Source: Ichthyophis bannanicus (lineage: Eukaryota > Chordata > Amphibia > Gymnophiona > Ichthyophiidae). From it: a stretch of DNA of 64,000 nucleotides. This document shows, one piece after another, positions 53,272 through 64,000 of the stretch. A program made the position numbers and the translations under genes. Every line of letters starts with the position of its first letter. Position 1 is the stretch's first letter. The notes under the pieces were generated by a model. It ran no database searches and was not told the DNA's origin. It saw nothing but the letters and a program-made list of their open reading frames with translations. The stretch covers positions 385,771,289 through 385,835,288 of the forward strand of contig CM066033.1 in NCBI GenBank assembly GCA_033557465.1. Reading direction: 5' to 3'.

Positions 53272-54987
53272 TTAGAGATAGGGCGCCAACTGGAGGGAGA
53301 GGAGGGGGTCTAAAGAGCTATTCTTAAGGATGGGACGGACAGTAGCATGCTTCCATGGGGCGGGAAAAGTGCCAGAAGAGAGACTAGAGTTGAAAAGCGA
53401 GAGAATAAGAGGGGATAATGCAAGAGAAGGTTCCAGCAACCAAGAAGAAGGGATGGGATCAGCCGGGCAGGAGGTTTTCCGAGTGGAGGTGAAAACCTTG
53501 GTGAGGGTGTCAGAGGTAATAGGCTCAAAGGTGGACCAGTGATGTGAAAGGGGAGGAACGGTAGAGGAAGAGGAGGTGGGAAGAATAGGAGAAAGGGTTG
53601 CAACCAAAGGGGGAGGAGAAAGAGGGGAAGGGCAAGATGGGAAGGATAGGCGGAGGGTCTGGACTTTAGAAACAAAGTAGGTAGCCAGGGAAGAGGGATC
53701 GGGAGTAGAAAGGGAAGAGGGAGGGATAGGGGAAGAGTGTGGGGCAGAAAGAGAGCGGAGGATGGAATGTAATTGGTGAGAAGAGTTTGAAGAAAGAGTA
53801 ATGAGATTAGAGAAATAGCATTGTTTGGCAGAGTGAAGAAGAGAGCGATAGTGACGATGGGCGGAACGGAAACTAGATAGAGTAGAAGGGTTTGGATGCT
53901 TACGCCACAGACGTTCAGCCCGACGAAGATACCTACGATGAAGAAATAACCCAGAATGAAACCAAGGGTGACGGGAAGACTGACGAGAGGGGCGGGGGGA
54001 TCGTAAAGGAGCAATGGAGTCAAGGGCAGTAGAGAGGGTTGTGTACCAGGAATTAGCCTGAGAATCAGGAGAGAGAAGATGAAAGTCTGGTGGAAACAGA
54101 GCGTCAGATGCAGGAAACTGAGAAAGAGTGGTAGGGGTAATATGACAAGACGGTGGGGATGGAGAACTCAAGGAGGAGATCGGGGAAGAGGAGGGGCAAG
54201 GAAGGGAAAAAAGAAGACAGAAGTGGTCGGTCCAGGGAAGGGGAAGAGAGGATAAGGAAGAAGGAGGAGAAGAAAGAGATCCAGGAAAGATAAGGAGGTC
54301 CAGGGAGTGACCGGCAGTGTGAGTAGGGAAAGAAACAGGCTGGACAAGAGAAAGATCAGACAGAAAAGTCAAAATGTTACGAGCTCGAGGAGTAGAAGGA
54401 GAGTCCACATGGATGTTGAAATCGCCTAAGATCAAAAGGTGAGGAAAAAGAAGAGTAGCTTCAGAGATAGTAGCGAGAAGGCTATCCCAGAGCTGAGGAG
54501 ACAAGGAGGGCGGAGCATAAATAAGGAGAAAGTAAAGAGGGGGAGAGGAACCAAGGCGAAGAAGAAGGGACTCAGGATAATGCAGGGCGGGTGAAGAGAG
54601 TTCCTGGAAAGGGAGGGAGGAGCGAGAGAGTACTGCAGTCCCTCCACCACTCCTGCCCCTGCGAGTGGTGGATAAGGCAGAATAGCTAGGGGGCAGGCAG
54701 CAGTTCAGGAGCGGCTCCTCACCATCCCTTAGCCAGGTTTCGGTGAGAAAAAAAGCGTCAAAGGCATGTTGAGTGAGAAAGTCATGGACTAATACAGTTT
54801 TGGAGCGGAGCGAACGGCAGTTCAGAAGAGCAAGTTGAAGGAGCAAAAGGGACTGGGGGGGAGACAGGCCCGAGGAGTGACCAGTACAGAGAATCAGATT
54901 GGAGAGATTCCAAGAAGAGGGATCAGCATAGGTAGATGCATAAGGAGCAGGGGAGCGCCAGTTCCAGTGTACTGGGATAGCAGTCAT
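53272..54987 (-). pseudogene. L2 ORF2: endonuclease and linker
   Basis: The 571-residue frame starts at the Met at 54987. The endonuclease motifs are LLNCRSLRSK (Asn), FFLTETWLRDG (Glu), RSGGGTAVLS, LLIYAPPSLSP, LILGDFNIHVD (Asp, Asn), HSLDLLI and TDHFCLLFSLP (Asp-His). A Ser/Pro-rich linker and a basic stretch follow (RRYLRRAERLWRKHP). The frame ends just after the first RT segments (SCPADPIPSSWLLE, WKHATVRPILK). All endonuclease catalytic positions that I can locate are kept. Confidence 0.9.
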
Positions 54988-55207
54988 GATAAGGAAAAAC
55001 CAAATTAAAAGAAAAAAGAGGGGTACAGACTTAAAGCCAGCATATGACTTACCACGGAAGACGGTGGACGGGACCCAAGGAGTCGGAACGCCAATGGAGA
55101 GGAAGAAAGGGAGAAATGGAAGGCGTACAGGTGCAAGTGCTGGAAAGAATATCGGCAGCCAGGAGGACTCTGTACTCTCACCCCCGGAGTTGCCCCAAGG
55201 AGCAGGT

Positions 55208-55351
55208 CCCTATGTCTACCATCTATTCTCACTCTCTCAGCCTTCATCTGTCATCCTCGGCCTTTGATCCCATCACCAGCCCTATGTCTACCATCTATTC
55301 TCACTCTCTCAGCCTTCATCTGTCATCCTCGGCCTTTGATCCCATCACCAG
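55208..55351. repeat. Perfect 72-bp tandem duplication
   Basis: 55208-55279 and 55280-55351 are identical at all 72 positions; each starts CCCTATGTCTACCATCTATT. Confidence 0.95.
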
Positions 55352-55608
55352 CCCTAGCCCTTCTCTGTCATTCATCCCTCCATGGCCCCCAGCCCATTCT
55401 TTAGTCTCTCATCCCTACCAATCTTTCACTATCTCCCCAGCCACATTTCTACCCTCTCCTTCTTCAGAGATCCATCCCTTTTCACATCTCTCACCCTCTC
55501 TCTAGATCATTCACATTAAGTCTCAACCTCCCCCAGTCTTTCTTTCCTATTCTCTTACCTCCACCCCACACTCTCCTTCATGTCTAGGCAATTACTAGGT
55601 GCTGTTGT

Positions 55609-56152
55609 CAGGATCGGCCCAAAGGTTTCTGCCAACCTAGGCAGAAACCCCGTCCTTGACACCCCCCTCCTCCAGTGCCACTGCTGTCCCCCGTAGCTGC
55701 TGCCACCATCACCCCATCCCCAGCTACCACTGCCGCCTCCCCCCCAGCTGCCACCGATTCTGTCTTGGGAGGGGGAGACATGCAGCAGTAGCATTTCAAA
55801 AAGTGGCGGCATTTTGCTGCCGCTTTCTTGCTTGTGGCAGGCCATGTCCAGCACACATGGCCTGCTGCTTCTGATCCGCTTATGATGCAACTTACTGTCG
55901 GAGGGAAGTCAGATGTGGCAGGCCATGTGTGCCGAAGGTCAAGGCCTGCTGCAGGCAAGAAAGCAGCAGCAAAAAGCAGCCACTTTTGGAAATGCTGTTG
56001 CTGCAGCTCTCTGTCTTCCTCCCAAACAGAATTGGCGGCAGCTCGGGGGGGGGGGGGGGGTGGTCAGTGTGGTCAGTCATGTGTGCCACTGCCCACACAG
56101 ACCAGCCACCTGAGGCAGCCTCCTAGCTCGCCTAGTGGACGGGCTGGCCCTG
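55609..56152. mobile_element. Large palindromic hAT-type MITE
   Basis: Ends CAGGATCGGCCC and GGGCTGGCCCTG are inverted copies. The flanks GCTGTTGT (55601-55608) and GCTATTGT (56153-56160) match at 7 of 8. The two halves pair over most of their length, for example GCAGCAGTAGCATTTC against GAAATGCTGTTGCTGC. A G16 run lies at 56045-56060. Confidence 0.88.
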
Positions 56153-56409
56153 GCTATTGTCTCCAAATTCCTACTCAGTCTCTTGAGTCTCCCATCTCTG
56201 GTTCCTGACTCTGCCTCCTGCTCTTTTACAGTCCCCCTCCCCCAAGTCCTTAATCTTCAATCTTCCCTTGTTTCCCCCACATTGCTTACTGCCCAAGTCC
56301 CGCAGTGCTTCCCTCATGATTCCATCCTCTCATTTAGCCTCCGCAACCCCTTTCCCAAGTCCCTGGTTTTGCCACCTCAAATCTCTATGATTATCCCTCT
56401 GCACCCTTC

Positions 56410-56900
56410 CAATCCCAGTACCATCCCCAGTGTCAACTTCCTTCCAGGTCCAGCCCCCTCCCCCACTGCCTAGCTCCTTCCAGTCCCAGTACAATAGTGA
56501 CAGCCCCCTTCTGGTCCCAGTCCCCCTCCTCTCACACTGTCCAGTCCCCTTCCAGTCCCATTGCCAGTGCCAGTCACTTGAATTCCCAGCCACCCAGTGT
56601 CAGGTCCCTTCCAGTCCCAGTCTAACTCCCCCATTGTCTCGGCCCCTTCTAGTCCCACAACCATCCCTAGTCAGCTATCTTCCAGTCCCAGTCTCTCCCT
56701 ACAGTCTAGCTGCCTTCCCAGTCCCACTACCTTTCCCAGTGTCAGCTCCTTTACAGCCTAGTCCCTCTCCCCCACTAGCAAGCCCCATTCCAGTTCCAGT
56801 CCTAGTACCACACCAGTGTCAGCTCCCTTACAGTCTGGTTCCCCCACCGTCTACTCCTGGATTCAGGCCCAGTCCCATCCTCAGTGTAGGCTCCCTGCCA
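56410..56900. repeat. Pyrimidine-rich degenerate minisatellite
   Basis: Words such as CCTTCCAGTCCCAGT and CCCCCTCCCCCACTG recur about every 50-70 bases. Frames through it are not genes. Confidence 0.7.
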
Positions 56901-57214
56901 GTCCTTCCACTCTTATCCTCTACAGCCCCAGCCTGCCTTTCTATAACACTGGTCACTACTCACCTCCTACTTTTACAGCAAGGGGAGTATTCTCCTTTGC
57001 TCCTGCAGCTGTGCTGTAAAAATGCATAGTTGGACATCATGCTTTTAAAATTGTGGCAGCCTGTCCCACTTAGGGTCTGAGCCTCCCTTTGCCCGTGCTG
57101 GTGAGCCAGTGAGGGACTGGCTTCGGACGCATAACCTTTAAGGCTTATATTGCTCTATGTAAATCATTGCACAATGTATTAATTCTACTTTTGGCTTTAT
57201 CTTACTTCCACCTT

Positions 57215-57325
57215 ATTATCTTTAATTTTAAGTTAAGCCCATTTGGGTCTATTTGTTTTATGCAAACCACTTTGACTTGTAGATACAGCGGTATATAAAC
57301 TCAGCTAAATAAATAAATAAAGTGG
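57215..57325 (+). mobile_element. L2-like 3' tail
   Basis: It reads AACCACTTTGACTTGTAGAT, GCGGTATATAAACTCAGC and ends in AAATAAATAAATAAA. Confidence 0.7.
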
Positions 57326-58129
57326 CTGAGCTGAGCACAACCCAGGGGTGCATTCTCATTTGCTCCCATGGCTGTGCTGATTTAAGAGCTGCAGGACCAT
57401 GGCGTTTCTAAAGTTAGTGCAAGCATTTCCTGTTTCTCGCTTTAAAGGGTGAATCAGTGAAGGAGGCTTCGGGCACCCTTAAAGGTTGTGTGCCCCAAGC
57501 CAGTCTCTCGCTGGCTTGCCCATTAAAGAGGCAGCAAGGGCAGAGGCTCAGACCCTGCATAGGACAGGTTGCCGTGATTTTGGCGCACCTTATCACCAAT
57601 GCCTCCCCTGCCATGCTTACCTGGCTTACCGGGTAGCATCGGTCCTGCTTCAAGGTAAAGCAAGGTGAAATTTTACTTACCAATAATGTCCTTTTCTGGA
57701 ATCCTGCTAGACCAGTCAAGACAATTGGGTTATGTGGGTTATGTACCCCTGCCAGCAGATGATGGAGACGGAGAAAGAACAGAAGATTCCAGTGACATCA
57801 TCACTGGTACTAAGGTTGGTGCAGCTAGGATCACCCTCCAGTGTTTCGTTAACAAAACATATGGGAGAACCCTGCAGCTAACTAATACTTTAAAAACCTT
57901 GGAACTGTTTCCTTTTTTTTTTTAAACAGGGCCAAAGGAGATACAGCCAACCTGCTAGCACAGTCTACAAATACATTGAAGCACCTTTCTTTCTGGAATT
58001 AATGGCTGGCTTAACTACCACTGACAGCAGCCACCGAAAACAGGCGGATCTTGGACTGGTCTAGCAGGATTCCAGGAAAGGAAATTATTGGTAAGTAAAA
58101 TTTCACAGTCAAGATCATCCTTCAATACC

Positions 58130-58850
58130 TGTCTAGACAAATGGGACATACCAAAGCTACTCTACCAGTGGGCAGGACAAAATGGCTGCTGCAAGAACTC
58201 TAGAACCGAAGGCCAAATCATCCTGAGCCTGAATATTAAGCTGATAATGCCTCACAGAGGTTGAAAGAGAAGACCAGATCGCTGCCCAACAGATGTCACC
58301 AGGGGAGACTCGAGAGGATTCTGCCCAGGAGGCCATCTGTGCCTGTATTTTATGAGCCTTGAGCCCTTGAAGGCTTACCAAGCAAGAGTTAAGCAGAGGC
58401 AATAGTCTCTTTAATCCACCGAGCCAATATAGACTTAAGAGGCAGCATGACTCTTATGTGGACCAGCACATAGGACAAAATACTTCTCCAACAGGCAAAA
58501 AGAATTAGCTACTTCCAAAAAAACTGCAACAACATTCTGTGCTGTCCAAAAAATAAAGATTCTTTCCCTTGCACATGCACTGTTGCTTGGAAAAAGATGG
58601 TAGCGAGATCACCTGATTAACATGAAAGGATGATACCACTTCACAAGATGACTTCCATGGCTGAAAAGGTCAAATAAGGGTCCTGGCATGAAAGAGCCTG
58701 CAACTCAGAAATGTGGCGTGACAAAGAAATAGCCACTAAGAAGACTGCTTTAGAGATAGATCCTTAAGTGTGGTTCGCTTCAAAGGCTCAAAGTGCATAT
58801 GGATAAGGGCTCGAAGAATTAGTCTGAGATCCCAAGGTGGAACCAAGGAT
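58130..58850 (-). pseudogene. DIRS-3 tyrosine recombinase remnant
   Basis: On the minus strand about 58690-58850 reads VPPWDLRLILRALIHMHFEP and then LVAISLSRHISELQA, which aligns with the Arg I region of the other two recombinases. About 58157-58402 reads VSLQGLKAHKIQAQMASWAE, GDICWAAIWSS and SVRHYQLNIQ, the HxxR and Tyr region. The HxxR arginine is replaced (HKIQ), while the tyrosine is kept. Frames are broken between the parts. Confidence 0.8.
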
Positions 58851-59059
58851 GTATTGGTGGATGCAACTCATGCACCCAATGAAGGAACATGGCAGAAGGT
58901 CTGCCAGAGGATGAAGGAGAATCCTGGGACTTACATCCTCCATGAAAGGGCTATGACTTCACCTGTGGCCTTGGAAAGGAACCCATCTGCTTGCCAGGTC
59001 AGTACCATCTGGAGTCTTGGAGATGAGGACAGGATGAAGAAAAGGAAGAAGAAGAGCAT

Positions 59060-60600
59060 TTGGAGGAAGTTCTGGGCTTATCTTCCAGCAAATGCTGTGG
59101 CTTGATTTCTCTAAGATCCTTCACTTACTTTTCGAAGCCCTCCCCAAAAAGGAGGTTGCCCTATAAAGGGAGCTTGGATAATCTATCCATAGAGACAGCA
59201 TCCACTGCCCAATGCCAAAGCCAAAGCCACCGCCGAGCCACTGCAGCAGTCTCCCAAGCAGTCAGGTCCAAGAGGTCATATATCACATCCACTAGGAAGC
59301 CCACAACTGACTCAAGATGGGTAGAGGAAGAATTTTCCGGCAAAAGCTGAATCTAGGATAAGAGGGCAAAGGCAGCCAGGTCTCAGGCCAAAGCATGCAG
59401 GCTAAAGGTCAATGCAGAAAATACTGTTTTCAGGAGATCCTTTACTTTTCAATCCTTCTGATCACAGAGAGCAGCTCCATCCTCCAATGGAATAGTGGCC
59501 CGCTTTGTCAGTGCTGTCACCAAGGCATCTAGTTTGCACCAAGGCATCGAGTTTGGAACATCAAAGTCATGTGATCACCTCACACTCCTCAGACAGGAGT
59601 CTGGACAGTCCCATTCTGCATGAACCATCTTCTGCTATTCCAGTGGAAAGGTTCTGGGAAGCCTCCTAATGTCCACAAGAATAGGATCTGACTGGGACTT
59701 CTCTTTCTTCTCCTTGGGGAAATTGTGCATATGGAGAGAAGAGGTAATCTGAAAGATCAAGGGTGGAAGTTCTTCCCCTTGGAACAAATGGACATTCAGG
59801 GAACCATCATCCTCTTCTAGAGGGGATAATGTCACTTCCTCATTACTAGATGAGCTTCCCAAGCTGCCATCAAGAGATTCCTTTTCTAGAACCTTGTCAA
59901 ATACTTCCATGAAGTTCCAATCCCCTACAGATTGCCAGAAAGATGATCTTGGAAGCTTCAGGTTGTCATCTTTCCTTTCTTGAGAATGCTTTCACGAAGA
60001 ACATGATGCCTTAGAGGTTCCCTGGGTACAGAAACTCCAGCTCACTAAAGGTCCTCTGGCCATAACCTCTGGGACCCCCAAGGTAATTTCTCCAAAAAGA
60101 TTATGCATACTTACAGAGACGGAAAAACTCTGATGCAGAGGGGTCCCCAGCACTCCAAGAACCAATTCCCTCTGGATTGAAACCTTCCAGGAGCAGGAAC
60201 GGAGGGGAATCCTTGTCAAGAGTGGGAAACAAAATGGTGTCCTTTCCCACCATTTGAGGGGACCCAGAACAATGCAGAGAGGCTGTCCCTGAATCCCCCA
60301 ATGCCAGGGAAGGGCCAACAAACACTTCAGGAGAAAGCTCCAAAGTTTCTCCCTTATCAGCAGGGCAAGCAGCGCACGCTTTCTATTAAATATGGCCCCC
60401 ATTTCCCACTGTCCAAGCAGTGCTGGAAGTGCTTTAGCATGGGATTCCCAAAGCCATGATCCAAGCAGCAAAGGTACCCCGCCAAAATAAACAAAGAAAA
60501 ATAACATTCTGTCCGATTTCAGCCTCTGCCACTGGCTCCACAAGAAAGCTACCATGGCACAACTCCAGTGTATGGCAGATATATGCTGCAGGCCTCACCC
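59060..60600 (-). pseudogene. DIRS-3 gag-like remnant
   Basis: Near 59110-59150 the minus strand reads LLFGEGFEK, like the ENLFGK motif of the DIRS gag, and it is preceded by diverged core sequence. Further on, 59635-59910 codes for an acidic, Ser-rich stretch (SSSSNEEVTLSPLEEDDGSL), like the acidic part of the DIRS gags. The rest is not recognisable. Confidence 0.6.
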
Positions 60601-61352
60601 ACCTCCTGCAGTGGAGGAAAAAAATGGCACGAACCCCAAGGCTTATCAGAACAGGCCCACTGTGGCTGTGTGTGCCCTGGTCTGCCAAAGTAGTAGACTT
60701 AGTTTGCAGTGAGGTCGCTGCAGAATTCCAAACACTTCAACTGGAATTCCCAGAAGTACTGCAGGCAGCTGGGTGGGGGGATTGGTAAAGGATAACTGCC
60801 TTTATTTATTTATATTGTCTTTCTAATATTTTTTTTATTTAAAAAGGATTTTGAATTCCAGATGGTTGTCGGGGAAGGCCTCAGTTGCTCAACCTGACCG
60901 CCGTGAAAAGGAGCTACCTCTCCCTCCCCTCCCACAGACCAGGAAACCCCAGATGGGTATTCAAAAATACACCCTGGAGATTTCTGCTAACTGGGCTCAA
61001 CTGGAAGGTACCTCTGATAACCGCTGCCAGGAACCTGTATATCTTGCTCACCAGACCAGCAATCCACCATCTGCTGGAAACAGAAACACTGGAGGATGCC
61101 TCTAGCTGCATCTATTCTTTCTCTGTTTCCATCATCTGCCGGTAGGGGGACATAACCCACTCATTTGGACTGGTCGAGCAGGATGTTTTGGAAAGAGCAA
61201 ATACAAGGTTCAGGTCCAGAGGGGCTGAGCACTGACCGAGTTTGTGTGTTAGAGAAAGGTCAGGTTCTATAGTACAGTACACACAGACTTCATAATGAAA
61301 AGCTTGATAAAAATACACTGAAATGAACACAGGGCTGAGACAAGGGGATGGG

Positions 61353-61513
61353 TGGAGACAAGGACAGTATCTGAATTCAAGAAAGCGTAGGACAAGCACA
61401 GAGGATCTCTAAGGAAGAGGAAGGGAAAGTAGAGCTCAGTAGTTGGTATGAATGGGCAGACTGAATAGGCTGTATGTCTTTATCTGCCATCATTTTCTAG
61501 GTTTCTATGAGTA
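61353..61513 (+). mobile_element. CR1-like LINE family B, 3' tail
   Basis: It begins ACAGTATCTGAATTCAAGAA, as in family B C-terminal coding, and ends in a CTTTATCTGCCATCATTTTC-type tail with TTTCTATG. Confidence 0.85.
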
Positions 61514-61604
61514 TCCTCAGGAATCTGCCCCTTAATTTATCAAAACTGCTCTCTACGTAAGAATAAAAAAGCTAACTGGTTCATCATTTACCCCTCTGCT
61601 TCCA

Positions 61605-61690
61605 ATACGAACAGATTGTGTGCTCTGAGGGTAATCTGAATGTAACTTGCCTAGAGCTATTAATTAAAAAAAGGATGAGCTGAATCCAAA
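61605..61690 (+). mobile_element. L2-like 3' tail
   Basis: GGTAATCTGAATGTAACTTG, CCTAGAGCTATTAATTAAAA and GGATGAGCTGAATCCAAA are L2-end words, diverged. Confidence 0.6.
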
Positions 61691-62388
61691 CAAACACGAG
61701 GAGTTCTAGAATAGAGCATCCATAAGCAGGTCTGACGGTGAGTTTGTGCACTGCGGTTTCTGCAGGCCCACTGTTCTCAGGAACCAAGCACCAGGAGGTC
61801 TGGAATGTGAGTGCACCCAGTTAACGTTGCCCTTTTTGGATATCTAACATGGTGTCTCAGAACAATGTCCTGTTAAGAGGGACTATGGAACAAATTTCTG
61901 TCTTTTCCCAATAAGCAGTTTCTAAGTTTGAAGCACATGAGAAAAAAATTGACCAAGTGGAGCAAAAGATGGACAAAATGAAAGCTTGATTACTCTTCAG
62001 ATGACTGTTTTTTTTCTAATATTAAGGGCAGTATGATTATGAACAGGCAGCTAGAACTTTTTAAATTCTATCCACAGTAGGAATTTAAGGTTCTAAAATT
62101 TTCCAAAGACACATTACCTATTTTCCTTCTTGTTTTATTTTGGAAATAACCTTAAGATTCTAGAATTGCCTAATTCTGATCAGTTGGTTCTTTAATAGCT
62201 ATTGGTGGAGGCAGCAACTGGGGATACCCAATTGTTATTCTAAATAGAGAATAGTTTAGAATTTCGATCTTTCTAATATTCTAGTATCCCCTCTGAGATT
62301 TCTACTAGGGCCATTCTAATGGCTACCTTGTCGACTGGAGGAGATATGTTTGCTATCCTGAAATTGTATTTTTAGAAGAAACAGGAAT
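61691..62388. other. No recognised feature
   Basis: AT-rich spacer with no supported gene. Confidence 0.4.
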
Positions 62389-62700
62389 TTATTTATTTAA
62401 CTATTTTTCTATATCGCTGTATCAGAGAGTCCCAGCGGTTTAAATGAAACTACAGTGCATAGCTTAACAGGGCTTTACAAAGAATCGATTATAATAGTTG
62501 AACGATGTACAATGGGGATAGAACAGGGTTATCAACTTAACATGAACAAGGCATTAACTTGCAAGGGAGGGAGAAGGGATAGGAGGGGAATGCTTTAGGT
62601 TGTAGGTGGTGGGGGGGAGAGGCATGGTTCAGAATGTTCATTGGGAAGGTGGTCATGTGTTATCAGGAAAGCGTTCCAAGAATAAGTGAGTTTGTTCTGT
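62389..62700 (-). mobile_element. L2-like 3' tail
   Basis: AATTTATTTATTTAACTATT followed by CTATATCGCTGTATCAGAGA and CCCAGCGG resembles the end at 51680 and 42470. Confidence 0.6.
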
Positions 62701-62934
62701 GGACAGACGTTGATGACGTTCCCAATTCTTTCACTTGCCTCTCAAGCTCATACAGTTTACTGCAATTAAAATCAAGTCTTAGCTGTAGATGACACCTTTT
62801 TCTGCATTTTCCATGCATGTGTTAGATAATATTTCAGGCTGCTCAGTTTTCTTTGATTCTTTGCAACCAGAGAATTTCCTTAAGGGGAACTAATCTCTTG
62901 AAGGACAGACAGGGATTTATTCCAGTGGTGTTCA

Positions 62935-63250
62935 CAGGGCCAAACTGTCCACGAAGTGAACTAGAGGGTCACCTAGGGAGAAAGACCCTGATGGGCATCA
63001 TAGCAATCCTCCCTTGGAAACAGCAGCAGAACTGCCGCAGCGAGCCTTAAAACGCCCACATGAACATGCATGCAGTCATGGCCTGCCTCTTGCCCCCTTA
63101 GAAGAATGGTAAAAGGAGGGGGGGGGGGGCACGACTGCACGCTCACATGGGCGATTTAAGGGCTGCCACAGCACTGAAGCATCTGCTCAGCTACAGCATC
63201 AAAGGGAGGATAGTGATGCCGCCCCTCTCTCAGGTGGGTAAAGGGATGGT
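62935..63250. mobile_element. hAT-like MITE remnant (CTAG family)
   Basis: CAGGGCCAAACTGTCC, CTAGAGGGTCACCTAGG and inner words shared with 5500-6072 mark one end. The right end was not found. A G11 run lies at 63119-63129. Confidence 0.45.
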
Positions 63251-63663
63251 GGGCTTGGCAGTGCTACAGGCATATGGGAGGAAGGGGTGGCTTGGAGGAT
63301 TTATCCTAGTACTGTTTAGTTTTTTGTTTGTTCAGCTCTTTGAGTATTGATCTGAACCTTTCTCTCCCCTTGATGTAGTCTACACTTGTTATCTATTTTT
63401 TCAGATTCTGCTATTTCTGTTTTCTTATACTTTATGTAAAATTAGAAATTTTTTAAAGAAAAAGAAAGCACATATGATTTGAACGCTCATGTCTAGTGAA
63501 AGACTAGCTCTCAATCTGTGACCTTTGACCTGGGCTTGTCAGACAACTTTCCTTATCCATCTGCCATACCCAACTCTGAAACAGAGGAAACCATTCTAGA
63601 CGCTTTTCATTACAGCCTAATGTCCAGTACAAAACTAGGACATTCAGTATTTGTATTATCCGT

Positions 63664-63720
63664 AGTAACATACATAGTATGTGATGGCAGATAACGGCCA
63701 GTATGGTCCATCTAGTCTGC
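63664..63720 (-). mobile_element. CR1-like 3' tail
   Basis: GGCCAGTATGGTCCATCTAG preceded by ATGTGATGGCAGATAACGG is a CR1 3' end on the minus strand. Confidence 0.7.
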
Positions 63721-63772
63721 AAGTAAGGTGACTAGAGTACGTGCACCCACTGCTCCGTGCAGGTCACCTCCC

Positions 63773-64000
63773 TTACTTACTTAAAAGCATTTATAGACCG
63801 CCACGTGCAGAGCATTCTGGGTAGTATACAGACATCAAATTAAAAAGAACAGCAATCAAATACAATTTCAAATAATCCCTCTAACTGTCATGCCTTGCTG
63901 CCACTGCATGCTTAATAACCTCCTGAACAAACAAGAGCTAAGAAAAAAGGTTTTAAACCTTTATGAAAGGTTTAATTCATAATGTAATGCTAGAGGTAGA
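63773..64000 (-). mobile_element. L2-like 3' end, running off the window
   Basis: TTACTTACTTAAAAGCATTT, ATAGACCGCC and CAGAGCATTCTGGGTAGTAT read as an L2-type 3' end on the minus strand; the element likely goes on past 64000. Confidence 0.6.

Larger units (their letters stand above)
51680..55200 (-). mobile_element. L2-like LINE, nearly full length, decayed
   Basis: Minus-strand element with an endonuclease and a reverse transcriptase in three frames. Its 3' end is at 51680 (TTTATG repeats, then ACTTTATATACCGCCCGATA). The 5' end is not sharp; leader sequence probably reaches about 55200. A G14 run interrupts the C-terminal coding part at 52123-52136. Confidence 0.88.
57665..61190 (-). mobile_element. 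DIRS-3: old, internally deleted DIRS-type element
   Basis: The right end (57665-57717) recurs, inverted, at 58054-58106 with two mismatches, like an internal complementary region. Its inner neighbour (about 57720-57785, GGGTTATGTACCCCTGCCAG) pairs with 61090-61185 (CCGGTAGGGGGACATAACCC). Between them lie a broken recombinase and gag-like remnants on the minus strand. No RT or RNase H motif is seen. Confidence 0.85.

Noticed and set aside
56430..57029. 199-codon Pro/Ser-rich frame
   Set aside because: It runs through a pyrimidine-rich degenerate repeat and has no conserved features.
57665..58110. An independent inverted-repeat MITE of about 440 bp
   Set aside because: The inverted pair 57665-57717 / 58054-58106 is explained as a DIRS right end plus internal complementary region, since a recombinase remnant follows and the left terminal repeat is at about 61090-61185.
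1..64000. CRISPR arrays, operons, ribosome binding sites, bacterial insertion sequences
   Set aside because: The content is clearly vertebrate nuclear DNA; no regularly spaced identical repeats of CRISPR type exist.

Overview
This window is vertebrate nuclear DNA made almost entirely of transposable elements. The three DIRS-type tyrosine-recombinase retrotransposons, two CR1-like LINE families, several L2-like LINEs, an RTE tail, a tRNA-headed SINE and many hAT-like palindromic MITEs point to a large repeat-rich genome. An amphibian, possibly a caecilian, is my best guess; a turtle or lungfish cannot be excluded from sequence alone. I recognise no host gene, exon series, rRNA, functional tRNA gene or CRISPR array.

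Layout. 1-13.5 kb: a 5'-truncated CR1-like LINE (minus, reverse transcriptase open), a truncated L2-like LINE (minus), several MITEs (one a hAT-type with a perfect 8-bp target duplication), and LINE tails. 13.6-19.4 kb: a nearly intact DIRS element on the plus strand (DIRS-1) with near-identical inverted terminal repeats, an internal complementary region that matches both outer ends perfectly, an open gag and an open recombinase; only the RT/RNase H frame is broken, by two small indels. 19.4-23.2 kb: a dead CR1 fragment with a 278-bp insertion, a decayed purine-rich minisatellite split by a MITE, and a SINE. 23.2-26.9 kb: a 3.76-kb terminal-inverted-repeat element with no transposase, two tRNA-like segments on opposite strands and a terminal palindrome. 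27.3-36.0 kb: a second DIRS element (DIRS-2, minus) whose gag is split by a nearly full-length CR1 LINE. 36.2-38.7 kb: two more CR1 copies. 38.9-41.7 kb: a 2.83-kb terminal-inverted-repeat DNA transposon encoding an unusual zinc-finger/putative nuclease protein that I cannot assign to a named superfamily.

42-51 kb: MITEs, L2 tails, an L2 fragment split by a 1.45-kb TG...CA insertion carrying a 202-codon frame, a foldback element, minisatellites, a CR1-derived hairpin and an RTE 3' tail. 51.7-55.2 kb: a nearly full-length L2-like LINE (minus) with endonuclease and reverse transcriptase in broken frames. 55.2-64 kb: a perfect 72-bp tandem duplication, a palindromic hAT-type MITE with target duplication, a third and highly decayed DIRS element (DIRS-3), and LINE tails.

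The genes present serve the elements, not the host. DIRS gag, RT/RNase H and recombinase act together to copy the RNA, build a circle using the internal complementary region, and integrate it by tyrosine recombination. The LINE endonuclease and reverse transcriptase nick the target and copy there. Relative ages can be read from nesting: DIRS-1 is the youngest DIRS, DIRS-2 is older and was later hit by a CR1 insertion, and DIRS-3 is oldest.
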